From Sporomusaceae bacterium (GTDB taxonomy: Bacteria; Bacillota; Negativicutes; Sporomusales; UBA7701): 64,000 nucleotides of DNA. The notes under the pieces were generated by a model. It ran no database searches. It was not told the origin of the DNA and saw nothing but the letters and a program-made list of their open reading frames with translations. Below, in pieces: positions 10,530 through 18,795 of this stretch (position 1 is its first letter; the number at the start of each line of letters is the position of its first letter). The translations under genes and the position numbers were made by a program. Where the stretch lies: NCBI GenBank assembly GCA_031460455.1, contig JAVKTQ010000001.1, forward strand, positions 62,001 through 126,000. Direction: 5' to 3'.

Positions 10530-11160
10530 TCATGAGGTCGGGGTCTATTTATCCTGCAGCACGGAGTACTTATGCCGGCTGGGTTTCACCGAACACGGCA
10601 GGCGGCACGCCGCGCTTGTTTCCGAGCGGGCCCGACGCGTGCTGGCGCAGCTTGGCTACGGAGAGCGGGACCGCGAGCTTGCCGGTGTGGCCGGCTATCT
10701 GCACGATATCGCCAACCTCGTCAACCGTTACAACCACGGCGGCACGGGAGCGGTGATGGCGTACGCCATCTTGAGCCGTTTCGGCATGGCTCCTGAGGAG
10801 ATCGCCCTGGTCGTTTCGGCGATCGGCAACCACGAGGAGGAGCGGGGCAACGCCATCAACCACATAGCTTCGGCGCTCATCATCGCCGACAAGTCGGATG
10901 TTCACCGTTCGCGGGTGACTCATACCGATTTCGCCAAGTTCGAAATCCATGACAGAGTGAACTACGCGGCCGAGGACAGCCGCCTGAATATCGACCGCGA
11001 GGGCGGCACCATCACCCTCGAGCTGACCATCGACACGGCCATCTGCCCGGTTATGGAGTATTTCGAGATTTTCCTGAACCGTATGATCATGTGCCGGCGG
11101 GCGGCCGAATTTTTAAACTGCAAGTTTGGCCTGGTCATCAACGACAACCAGCTGCTTTAG
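10495..11160 (+). CDS. HD-domain phosphohydrolase
   Basis: The 221-residue protein has an HD-domain metal site: His in EHGRRHAALV, the His-Asp pair in YLHDIANLV, later histidines in NHGG and GNHEE, and an Asp in IIADKSDVHR. Such domains hydrolyse phosphoesters of nucleotides or cyclic dinucleotides. There is no GYP motif, so it is not a classical c-di-GMP phosphodiesterase. The C-terminal about 60 residues (TLELTIDTAICPVMEYFEIF) form a separate small domain seen in related proteins. The start overlaps the upstream P-loop gene by 35 bases. It is the last gene before the strong secD promoter. Confidence 0.82.
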   Translation: MAALTVADLKDDHEVGVYLSCSTEYLCRLGFTEHGRRHAALVSERARRVLAQLGYGERDRELAGVAGYLHDIANLVNRYNHGGTGAVMAYAILSRFGMAPEEIALVVSAIGNHEEERGNAINHIASALIIADKSDVHRSRVTHTDFAKFEIHDRVNYAAEDSRLNIDREGGTITLELTIDTAICPVMEYFEIFLNRMIMCRRAAEFLNCKFGLVINDNQLL

Positions 11161-11177
11161 ACGCCTTGTTGCGTTAA

Positions 11178-11207
11178 TTGACAGCGGACAGGCCATGAAG
11201 ATATAAT
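11178..11207 (+). promoter_or_regulatory. Sigma-A-type promoter of secD-secF
   Basis: TTGACA and TATAAT, both perfect matches to consensus, are separated by 18 bases. The site lies 38 bases upstream of the secD start codon, so secDF has its own strong promoter in addition to any read-through. Confidence 0.85.
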
Positions 11208-11245
11208 TAAGTTTGTGCAATAGAACAAGATAGGGGGAAAAATCC

Positions 11246-12451
11246 TTGAGATGGGGTAATCTGACCACTTTCTCGGTGGTTGTTTTGGCCATTTTACTTG
11301 TTTTCGGCGTTTACATCTCGCCTCTGGTTATGTCGGTGAAACAGGGACTCGATCTGCAGGGCGGAACGCATGTGGTAATGGAAGCGGTCGAGACGCCGGA
11401 CGCCCAGGTGAACGAAGACGCCATGCAGCGGGTTGTAAAGGTCATGGAGCGCCGCGTCAACGAGCTGGGACTCACCGAGCCAATTATCCAGCGGCAGGGC
11501 GACCGCCGCATCATCATCGAGTTGCCTGGGGTCAAGGATCCCGAGGGCGCCATCGCCCTGATCGGCAAGACGGCGCTGTTGGAGTTCAAGACCGAGGACG
11601 GCAAGACCGTTCTCACCGGCAAGGACCTGAAAGACGCCAAAGCCCAGATCACTCAGAGCAACCGCCACGACGTCGGTATCGAATTCACCGACGAAGGCGG
11701 CAAGAAATTCGGCGACCTGACGGCCAAGAACGTCGGCAAACATATCGCCATCACGCTTGACGGCCAAGTGCTTACCAACCCCGTGGTCCAGGAAGCCATC
11801 CCGAGCGGCAAGGCGGTTATCACCGGCCAGCGCACCATCGAAGAGGCGCAGAATCTGGCCATTCTCCTGCGCTCCGGCGCGCTGCCCGTCAAGATGAATA
11901 TCATCGAGACGCGGACGGTCGGCCCGACTCTCGGCCAGGATTCGAAAGACAAGAGCAAGATCGCTTTCACAATAAGCATCGCCGCCATCGTGGTCTTCAT
12001 GATCGCCTTCTACCGCCTGGCGGGCGTGGTGGCCAACATCACTCTGATGCTGTACGTCATGATGCTGCTGGTGGCCCTCAAGATGCTCAACGCCACCCTG
12101 ACCCTCCCCGGCATTGCCGGCATCATCCTGTCGATGGGCATGGCGGTTGACGCCAATGTGCTGATCTTCGAGCGGTTCAAGGAGGAGTACCGCGGCGGCA
12201 AAACGCTGCGGGCCGCCATGGACGCCGGCTTCAACCGTGCGTTCACCACTATCTTCGACTCCAACGTTACGACCTTGTTCGCCGCGATTGTCCTCTTCTT
12301 CCTCGGCTCAGGTCCGATCAAGGGCTTCGCCATCACTCTCGGCCTGGGCATCCTGCTGAGTATGTTCACGGCCATTACGGTTACCAAGTATCTCCTCAAG
12401 TCGTTGATGAACGCCAACGTGTTCAAAAGCGGCAAAATATTCGGGGCTTAG
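11246..12451 (+). CDS. secD: Protein translocase subunit SecD
   Basis: SecD and SecF form a proton-driven membrane complex that pulls exported proteins through SecYEG. The 401-residue protein has one N-terminal helix, the extracytoplasmic P1 region with LDLQGGTHVVMEAV, and five C-terminal helices (about 230-395) with the conserved GMAVDANVLIFERFKEE motif in TM4. It starts with TTG at 11246; TAGGGGG at a good distance supports this, and no ATG fits better. secF follows after 12 bases, so the two are separate polypeptides, not a SecDF fusion as in Bacillus. Confidence 0.96.
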   Translation: MRWGNLTTFSVVVLAILLVFGVYISPLVMSVKQGLDLQGGTHVVMEAVETPDAQVNEDAMQRVVKVMERRVNELGLTEPIIQRQGDRRIIIELPGVKDPEGAIALIGKTALLEFKTEDGKTVLTGKDLKDAKAQITQSNRHDVGIEFTDEGGKKFGDLTAKNVGKHIAITLDGQVLTNPVVQEAIPSGKAVITGQRTIEEAQNLAILLRSGALPVKMNIIETRTVGPTLGQDSKDKSKIAFTISIAAIVVFMIAFYRLAGVVANITLMLYVMMLLVALKMLNATLTLPGIAGIILSMGMAVDANVLIFERFKEEYRGGKTLRAAMDAGFNRAFTTIFDSNVTTLFAAIVLFFLGSGPIKGFAITLGLGILLSMFTAITVTKYLLKSLMNANVFKSGKIFGA

Positions 12452-12463
12452 GGGGTGGGGCAG

Positions 12464-13378
12464 ATGTCACTTAAATTCGACTTTATCGGCAAACGCTACT
12501 GGTGGTTCGCGCTGTCGGCGCTGATCTTAATTCCCTGCCTCATTTCCATCGCAATCCAGGGGTTCAACCTCGGCATCGACTTCACCGGCGGCACGCTCCT
12601 CGATCTCAAATTCGCCCAGCCGGTTTCCGTCGCCCAGGTACGCGACGTTCTCAAGGACTACGGCTTGGAGGGCAGTACTATTCAGCTCGCGGCCGGCGCC
12701 CAGACCGAAACGGCGACCAACGTGTTTATCCGCACCCATGTGCTTGATGAAAGCGAGCGTACGACGGTGCTTGCGGCTCTGAAACAGAAGGCGGGGGCCT
12801 TCGATGTCCTCCGCGTTGAGAAGGTCGGCGCCATTATCGGCTCCGAGCTGACCAAGCAGGCGATAATCGCCCTGATTGTGTCCTGGCTGCTGATGATCGC
12901 TTATATAACCTTCCGGTTCGAGTTCAAATTCGGCGTCTCGGCCGTACTGGCCATCATTCACGATGTCATCATCGTGCTGGGCATTTTCTCGATCTTCAGG
13001 CTTGAAGTCGACGCCGCCTTCGTGGCCGCCATCCTGACAGTCGTCGGCTATTCCATCAACGATACCATTGTCATCTTCGACCGCATCCGCGAGAACCTCA
13101 AGACCCACCGTAAGACGGAGAGTTTTCAGGATATGGTCAACCGCAGCATCTGGCAGACGATGACCCGCTCGATCTACACCGTCGTGACCGTGCTGTTTTG
13201 CTCGCTGGCCCTCTATTTCTTCGGCGGCGAGACGACGAAAAACTTCGCCTTGGCCCTGACGGTCGGGTTCGTGGCTGGCGCCTATTCCTCGATATGCAAT
13301 GCCAGCCCCATTTGGGTAACCCTGAAGGAGATGTCCGAGCGTCACCGCGTGGAAGCCAAACTGAAGGGTTCGAAATAA
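12464..13378 (+). CDS. secF: Protein translocase subunit SecF
   Basis: The partner of SecD, 304 residues, with six predicted helices, the N-terminal GIDFTGGTLLDL motif of the first periplasmic domain and the VVGYSINDTIVIFDRIREN motif in TM4. I choose the ATG at 12464, which has a GGGGGTGGGG site just upstream, over an in-frame GTG at 12455 that lies within that site. A palindromic terminator follows directly, closing the secDF unit. Confidence 0.96.
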   Translation: MSLKFDFIGKRYWWFALSALILIPCLISIAIQGFNLGIDFTGGTLLDLKFAQPVSVAQVRDVLKDYGLEGSTIQLAAGAQTETATNVFIRTHVLDESERTTVLAALKQKAGAFDVLRVEKVGAIIGSELTKQAIIALIVSWLLMIAYITFRFEFKFGVSAVLAIIHDVIIVLGIFSIFRLEVDAAFVAAILTVVGYSINDTIVIFDRIRENLKTHRKTESFQDMVNRSIWQTMTRSIYTVVTVLFCSLALYFFGGETTKNFALALTVGFVAGAYSSICNASPIWVTLKEMSERHRVEAKLKGSK

Positions 13379-13390
13379 AATACCGCCCCA

Positions 13391-13419
13391 AAACCCGGGA
13401 TAATATCCCGGGTTTTTTT
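13391..13419 (+). terminator. Rho-independent terminator after secF
   Basis: AAACCCGGGAT and its complement ATCCCGGGTTT form a nearly continuous palindrome ending in seven T. It closes the secDF operon. Confidence 0.93.
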
Positions 13420-13512
13420 GTGCTCCCAGGGGCGGCGGTTTTTACCGTAATACGGGTGCACCAAGCGGCGAATCAGGCAATATCATAGTAGGAGCAAAAA
13501 GGTGGTGAGCCT

Positions 13513-14526
13513 ATGTGGATACTCCTGCCGGCGCTGTCGCTGGCAATCGTCCATATCGCCGGCGACAACGCCGGCGTGGTTCCGGACGAAACCTCCAGAG
13601 CGGGCGCGGGGATATTCGTCACGATTATCCTGGCCTATAGCGTCTTCGGCGCCGGACTGACAGGGCTTGCCGCCTGGATCGGCGTACGCACCGGAGCCGA
13701 ATTGGCAGTCGTCGTCCGCCGACTGTTCGGGATGCGCGTGAAAAAGCTGTTCGCGGTCATCACCTTGGGGATTTCAATCCCGGCCAGCGCCCTGACGGGC
13801 GGTTATTTCGCCGCGCTGTTGGTGCGCGACCTAACCGGGCTGCCGCAGGCGGCGGCAGCGCCGCTATGCTTGGCCTTATTTACCCTGATGGCGGCCGGTT
13901 ACCTGGCCGAGCTGCTGATAATAGCCAATTATTGCTCTTTGCTGCTGGTCCCGGCGATCGTCATCCTGCTTGCCTCATCCGGCGGAGGCGGAGCATTGCC
14001 GCAGCCGCCGCCGGCGGAAATAGACTGGCCGCTGGTAATGGCGCTGTTCGGCTACAACGCCGGCGGGATGCGGCCCGCCCTGGCGGCGGAAACGGCCGCC
14101 TGCCTGGCGAGACGGGGCGGCCGGGCTGTGTGGCTTACCGTGGCCGCCAAACTTGTCGAGGGTGTGTTGACGGTAGCCCTGGCCTATATAGTGCTTGCGG
14201 CCGGCGCAACCGGTCCGATGGCCCTGACGGCCGCCGCCGCAGGTGTTTTCGGCCCGACCGGGGGGGCGATTTTTGCCGGCGTGCTGTTTTGCACATTCGC
14301 TACGACGATGGTGCCGGCGATGGTCGTAAACGGGCGGCATGTGGCCTGCTGCACCGGCATGGCTTCATGGAAGGCGGTGACAGCCGCGGGCGGCGCCGTT
14401 TACCTGGCGACCTTTTTGCCCTATGATACGGCTCTGGGGATTATGGCCTGGACCGCCGCAGCGACGACTATGTTTATCTGCTATACGGCGTATGCAGTAC
14501 ATAAAAACGGCGGCAATCAGCAATAA
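13513..14526 (+). CDS. Polytopic membrane protein of unknown function, transporter-like
   Basis: The 337-residue protein is almost entirely hydrophobic with about ten predicted membrane helices. The first helix pair is interrupted by a polar loop with GDNAGVVPDETSRAG, and TM helices contain many glycines and small residues, as in APC-superfamily transporters. I do not recognise a family with confidence; similarity to YkvI-like or permease-like proteins is only impressionistic. The start ATG follows GGTGGTGAG. The gene stands after the secF terminator and 36 bases before a DUF456 gene, with which it may be co-transcribed. No substrate can be inferred. Confidence 0.8.
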   Translation: MWILLPALSLAIVHIAGDNAGVVPDETSRAGAGIFVTIILAYSVFGAGLTGLAAWIGVRTGAELAVVVRRLFGMRVKKLFAVITLGISIPASALTGGYFAALLVRDLTGLPQAAAAPLCLALFTLMAAGYLAELLIIANYCSLLLVPAIVILLASSGGGGALPQPPPAEIDWPLVMALFGYNAGGMRPALAAETAACLARRGGRAVWLTVAAKLVEGVLTVALAYIVLAAGATGPMALTAAAAGVFGPTGGAIFAGVLFCTFATTMVPAMVVNGRHVACCTGMASWKAVTAAGGAVYLATFLPYDTALGIMAWTAAATTMFICYTAYAVHKNGGNQQ

Positions 14527-14562
14527 TCTAGGTAGAAACTGCCCAAAAGAGGGGCTCTGGAC

Positions 14563-15030
14563 TTGTTATTGCTGAAAGTCACTGTAATTCTCATAATGCT
14601 GGTCGGCCTCGGACTTACGCTGATGCCTCGTCTGCCGGGCACTCTTGTCATCATGGGCGCCGCTGTCCTCTATCTGGGCGCGGCCGGCGCCGCCGCTCCT
14701 CCATGGGTAGTGGCGGCGCTTGTGGCACTGGCTTTCGCCGCCGAAGTCGGGGGGCGGATGCTGCGGCTTTATCTCACCCGCCGCTATTCGCTGTCGCGAG
14801 TTTTCTGCGTCAACAGTTCGGTTGGCAATATCGGCGGCATTCTTGCCGCCGACGCCCTGCTGGGCCCGGTTCTCGGCCTGGTGGTGTGGGAGTTTTTCGC
14901 CGGCAAAACGCTGGCCCCCCGTTGGGATACGGTGGCGCGCGTCCTGCTGCGACTGGCGGCTGTGGCTGCCGTCCGTTTCGGCTGCGGGCTGCTGATGATT
15001 GTCCTTGTGCTAGTATATATCATGGGCTGA
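14563..15030 (+). CDS. DUF456-family membrane protein
   Basis: A 155-residue, mostly hydrophobic protein with four or five membrane helices. The N-terminal stretch MLVGLGLTLMPRLPGTLVI and the glycine-rich NSSVGNIGGILAADALLGPV segment are characteristic of the DUF456 family, whose function is unknown. The start is TTG at 14563, downstream of AGAGGGGC; no ATG is available near the conserved N-terminus. A 161-base gap without an obvious terminator or promoter separates it from the ATPase gene. Confidence 0.8.
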   Translation: MLLLKVTVILIMLVGLGLTLMPRLPGTLVIMGAAVLYLGAAGAAAPPWVVAALVALAFAAEVGGRMLRLYLTRRYSLSRVFCVNSSVGNIGGILAADALLGPVLGLVVWEFFAGKTLAPRWDTVARVLLRLAAVAAVRFGCGLLMIVLVLVYIMG

Positions 15031-15191
15031 GAGGGGCGGTTTCGGCCTGTGCTCATATCCAAGGCTGGCGTTTTGCCGGCGGTAACGACTGGCGGCTCGC
15101 ATGGCGGGGCGCCGATTTTCATGTCCTGGTTCGGGTAGGGGCGGGGTCTGCGGGTTACAATAATACAAACAGGCGGGAGGGCGAGAAAAAG

Positions 15192-16523
15192 ATGTACAAC
15201 CGGTTGATCCGTCATAACGGCAACAGTGATTTATTCAGGGCCGTAGAGCTGTCGGTCGCGGCGCTGACGAGCCGCCATCCCTTTCACCTTCACGCGGAAG
15301 GCTTGCGCGGTACGGGAAAGACCACCATCCTGCGGGCGGCGGCAATGCAGTTGCCGCCGATCGTCCGCGTACAGGGCTGCATCTATAATTGCCACCCGGC
15401 GTGGCCTCATTGCCCGGAGCACAAAGGACTCGACGCGGCGGCAATCGACCGGATCGGCCGGGAGGTAGTGCCCTGCCCGTTTTTGGAGATCTCTCAGTCG
15501 GCGAAGGTCGGCACCGTTCTCGGCAGCATTGATCTGGGGCGGCTTGTCGACAGTCGCAGTCCGGCGGCCGCTCTTCTCCCCGGTACGATTCTCCAGGCTC
15601 ATCGCGGGGTTGTTTTCATCGACGAAATCAACCGGTTGGCCGACACCGGACCAGAGCTGGCCGATGTCCTTCTCGATGTGATGGGTACAAAGCCCGGCCG
15701 GGTGCAGGTAGAGGAAACGGGGCTGCCGGTTGTGGAGATGCCGGTGGAGGTGACGGTGTGGGCGGCCTCCAATCCCGACGAGGAGCCAGGGGCGCTGGCC
15801 CAGGTGCGCAGACAGCTGGCCGACAGGTTCGATATGGTGGTGAATATGGGTAGGCCCAACGATTATCGGGCGGTGGCGGCAATGCTTGCCCAGCGGGAAG
15901 GTATGGCTCTGCCGGCGATGGACGAGGCTGGTTTTCGGCTGGGCGACTTCCGGAGCGTGGCGGTCGGCGATGAACTGCGCACAATACTGGCGGCGATTTA
16001 TGTCGACTTCAATCTCGAGAGCCTGAGAGCCATAGAAGGGTTGGAGACTGCAGCCCGACTGGCGGCTATCCAAGCCGGGCGGCGAAAGGCGCTGGCGGAG
16101 GATGTCGCGCTGGTGGCGCCGATGGTTTTAGGCCACCGGACCGATAACGCCACGCTGGCGGGTATCCTCAAGCACTTGCAGGCGGTGGACGGCAACCGGA
16201 TATCCAGGGTACAGGCCGTTGAAACCGGCAAATCGCCGGACAAAACGCAGACCGAGACGGCCGAAGCCGGCGGTGCGCCTTCGCGCTGGAGCAATTGGTG
16301 GGCCGGGCTGAAACGGCGGCTGGAATCGGGACGTTCGCGGCGGGAGTCTTCAGCGGGCAGCGGCGGCGGACAAGGGGCGGCTGGCGGGGAGCAGGCGTCG
16401 GCGAGTGCGATAGCCGATCCCACGAATACAAATATCGTCGCTCCGCCCCGCACGGCCGTGCCCCTGGCCGAACTGCCGGCGGAAAAATACGTGAGCGGCG
16501 AGGACGGCAACCGCCATGTATGA
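15192..16523 (+). CDS. Magnesium-chelatase ChlI-like AAA+ ATPase
   Basis: A 443-residue AAA+ protein resembling the I subunit of magnesium/cobalt chelatases. Walker A is GLRGTGKTT (37-45), Walker B VVFIDE (140-145), and the arginine-finger region QVRRQLADRFD (204-214). A cysteine-rich insert with Cys63, Cys67, Cys74 and Cys95 lies between strand 2 and the GTVLGSIDL motif, as in some ChlI-like proteins, and may bind metal. After about residue 345 the chain becomes Gly/Ser/Ala-rich and probably disordered. The ATG at 15192 has GGGAGGGCG upstream. Its stop overlaps the start of a VWA gene by eight bases, the classic chelatase-type ATPase/VWA pair, yet no tetrapyrrole genes adjoin it, so the substrate is unknown. 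Confidence 0.88.
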   Translation: MYNRLIRHNGNSDLFRAVELSVAALTSRHPFHLHAEGLRGTGKTTILRAAAMQLPPIVRVQGCIYNCHPAWPHCPEHKGLDAAAIDRIGREVVPCPFLEISQSAKVGTVLGSIDLGRLVDSRSPAAALLPGTILQAHRGVVFIDEINRLADTGPELADVLLDVMGTKPGRVQVEETGLPVVEMPVEVTVWAASNPDEEPGALAQVRRQLADRFDMVVNMGRPNDYRAVAAMLAQREGMALPAMDEAGFRLGDFRSVAVGDELRTILAAIYVDFNLESLRAIEGLETAARLAAIQAGRRKALAEDVALVAPMVLGHRTDNATLAGILKHLQAVDGNRISRVQAVETGKSPDKTQTETAEAGGAPSRWSNWWAGLKRRLESGRSRRESSAGSGGGQGAAGGEQASASAIADPTNTNIVAPPRTAVPLAELPAEKYVSGEDGNRHV

Positions 16524-18276
16524 GACGAAACTCGATTACAACGCCAGTTTTTTCAACGAACTGGAAAGGCCGGTCGCTCTTTTGCAGGCCATGATCAGGG
16601 AGAACAGGGGGGCGCGGATAGGCCAGAGCACGGTGGTCAGCCGGAAGATGCACACTTTGGAGGCGGCACAGCCGGAGACGGTGACCATCCTGACGAACGT
16701 CGACGCTGGCAGAAAATTTTATAACCGGCAGAACGAAGGCGAAGTATTTCACTTGGATATCTTCCATCAATGCGGCCGGGTCGATCATCGTCAGGTGGCG
16801 GCCAGACTGCGGCAGGCTGTTGAGATATACGGTTTCCACAACAATATTTATGCCAGCCACCATTTTGGGTTTAGAGGCGGCGGCGCAGCGGTCAGCGCGG
16901 ATTTTGTCGATGTCCAGACCGGAACAGGCGGCGGCAGGATTACGGGCAGTCTCAATTACGGGCAGAAGCTTTCCCTGCGGCGGGCCCACGAAAACCACGT
17001 GCATGTCACCGCCATGCTGCCCGGCGAGCACGTTGCCGGTTTGTTTTACCTCGTTATGGCGGCGGAGGAAGCTATCCGCGCGGCCGGACTCGAGCTGAGA
17101 CGCAATGAACGGCTAGTCCACGGCCGGGGTGGGGGCAGCGGCGGCGATCTTTCCCCTTACTGCGATCAGTCGGACTCGTTCCTGCGCGAGAAAGGGGCCG
17201 GGGCGACGGAGACGGTGCAGCGGCACCAGTATCTCCAGGATGTCACCGATCTGGCCGACGAATTCGATACTGTACAGGATGTGAAGGATGTGCTTGCTGA
17301 GGCTGACGGCGGCGCGGGGGAGCAAAAGTTGCTGCAGTCGCTGGCGCGGCGGGGGAGCGGCGAGCAGGCGCTGCGGCGGCTGGAGCGGCAGGGGATTGTG
17401 GCCGTAGAGGGCGGGAAGGTCCGCATCACCGAGTACGGACAAGGATTAAAGTCTTACCTCGACAGGCATCTGCCGGAGATCGAGGCTTATCTGCGGCGAG
17501 CCTTCAGGCTTTTTCGCCCTCCGGTATGGCGCCCGGGGCGCAGCAAGCTGCTGGCGGAGGAAGGGCAGGGCGGTAACGGGCCGCGGCAGCTTAAGCCGCG
17601 CGACGGCAGCGGGACATGCGGGGAACTGGCCGTTGCCGAGACGGTCAACGCCGCTGCCAGACGGGCCCTTGAAGCGGCGCACGGCGGTCTGGAAATAACC
17701 GCCGCCGACCTGCGGGAATTTGTGCGCAAACGACGACAGAAGGCGGAGATATGCCTGGTGGTCGATGCCAGCGCCAGTATGACGGGGCAACGGCTCAGGG
17801 CGGCCAAGTTTTTGGCCAGGCATTTGTTGTTGTCCACGCCGGACCGTCTGGCGATTATTGCTTTCCAGGAGGACTCGGCTAAGCTGGTCCAGCCGCTGAC
17901 CCGCGACTGGCAGCAGGTGGAGGGCAGCCTGCGGGGGATAACGTCCTTCGGCTCGACGCCCCTGGCAGGCGCTTTGACCACGTGCCAGGCTTACCTGCGC
18001 GAGGCTAGTGTGCGCAACCCGCTGATAATCCTTATTACCGACGGCATCCCGACGGTGGCCGAACACTCCCGCGACCCGCTGACCGACGCTTTGGAGGCGG
18101 CGGCGGCGATAAAGCTGTCCGGCTACGGGTTTGCCTGCATCGGGCTCAAACCGCACCGCGATTTTCTCGCCCAGTTGGCCGAGCGGGCCGGGGGCAGCCT
18201 GTATGTGCTGGAGGAGCTTGAGAAGCATGCGATGGTTAATGCAGCGTGGAGCGAGCGCGTGGGCCGCTGCCTCTGA
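16516..18276 (+). CDS. VWA-domain protein, partner of the ChlI-like ATPase
   Basis: A 586-residue protein with three parts. Residues 1-200 form a domain rich in conserved-looking motifs (HQCGRVDHRQ, HHFGFRGGG) that I do not recognise. A middle part around residues 280-320 (RLERQGIVAVEGGKVRITEYG) looks like a winged helix. The C-terminal von Willebrand A domain (about 410-580) has the MIDAS motif DASAS at 417-421, a TSFGSTPLAGAL threonine region and ITDGIPTV. This arrangement resembles ChlD/MoxR-associated VWA proteins that act as AAA+ co-chaperones. It overlaps the ATPase gene by eight bases, so the two are almost certainly co-translated. It ends before a terminator. Confidence 0.88.
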   Translation: MYETKLDYNASFFNELERPVALLQAMIRENRGARIGQSTVVSRKMHTLEAAQPETVTILTNVDAGRKFYNRQNEGEVFHLDIFHQCGRVDHRQVAARLRQAVEIYGFHNNIYASHHFGFRGGGAAVSADFVDVQTGTGGGRITGSLNYGQKLSLRRAHENHVHVTAMLPGEHVAGLFYLVMAAEEAIRAAGLELRRNERLVHGRGGGSGGDLSPYCDQSDSFLREKGAGATETVQRHQYLQDVTDLADEFDTVQDVKDVLAEADGGAGEQKLLQSLARRGSGEQALRRLERQGIVAVEGGKVRITEYGQGLKSYLDRHLPEIEAYLRRAFRLFRPPVWRPGRSKLLAEEGQGGNGPRQLKPRDGSGTCGELAVAETVNAAARRALEAAHGGLEITAADLREFVRKRRQKAEICLVVDASASMTGQRLRAAKFLARHLLLSTPDRLAIIAFQEDSAKLVQPLTRDWQQVEGSLRGITSFGSTPLAGALTTCQAYLREASVRNPLIILITDGIPTVAEHSRDPLTDALEAAAAIKLSGYGFACIGLKPHRDFLAQLAERAGGSLYVLEELEKHAMVNAAWSERVGRCL

Positions 18277-18323
18277 AGGCTGGCAGTGTATTTTCTTTAC
18301 GGACGACGCATTCGACGGCGGTG

Positions 18324-18355
18324 ATAACGCGGGGCGGCTCGCGTTATTGTTTTTT
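18324..18355 (+). terminator. Rho-independent terminator after the VWA gene
   Basis: ATAACGCG and CGCGTTAT pair perfectly across an eight-base loop, followed by TG and six T. It closes the ChlI-like/VWA unit. Confidence 0.85.
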
Positions 18356-18431
18356 GCGTTATTGAAAGGTATTATCAACAGCTGGCGAGAATAATAGATA
18401 CTTAAGTAAATTTACCTGGGGTGGTGGAATT

Positions 18432-18752
18432 ATGCTATCTTTGGTACTGGCGCTTGTTTTTGCTTTACTTGTAGCAGCGTTTGCCATCCAGAATTCTCTG
18501 CCGGTGACCGTTTCTTTCGTCACTTGGAGTTTTCAGACTTCGCTTGTCATCGTCATTCTCGGGGCGGCGACTTTCGGGGCGCTGGCCGTGATGTCGCTGG
18601 CTGTCCCGATGCAGATCAAGGCGAGGTGGCAATTAAAGAAGGCTCTCCATCGCCAGGGCGAGCTCGAGGCTGAGGCGAAAACGCTGCAGGAACGGCTGGA
18701 TAAGGAAATGGTCAAAGAACAGGCCCAAGAAGTGAGCAAGAACGGTATATAG
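18432..18752 (+). CDS. LapA/DUF1049-family small membrane protein
   Basis: A 106-residue protein with two membrane helices (about 1-20 and 38-60) followed by a charged coiled-coil tail (KALHRQGELEAEAKTLQERL region). The FAIQNSLPVTVSFVTW segment between the helices is the LapA (lipopolysaccharide assembly protein A) domain hallmark. In Gram-negatives LapA helps regulate LPS synthesis; in most Firmicutes its role is undefined. GGGGTGGTGG precedes the ATG. It lies between a terminator and recJ, 43 bases upstream of the latter. Confidence 0.85.
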   Translation: MLSLVLALVFALLVAAFAIQNSLPVTVSFVTWSFQTSLVIVILGAATFGALAVMSLAVPMQIKARWQLKKALHRQGELEAEAKTLQERLDKEMVKEQAQEVSKNGI

Positions 18753-18795
18753 CGGTTCGCCGCCTCATCTGCGGGTGGGGGCGGTTGGAGGTTGT

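Noticed and set aside
14703-15191. Upstream extension of the ChlI-like ATPase frame
   Set aside because: The frame is open but runs through the DUF456 gene in another phase and has no conserved sequence; GGGAGGGCG before ATG 15192 marks the true start.
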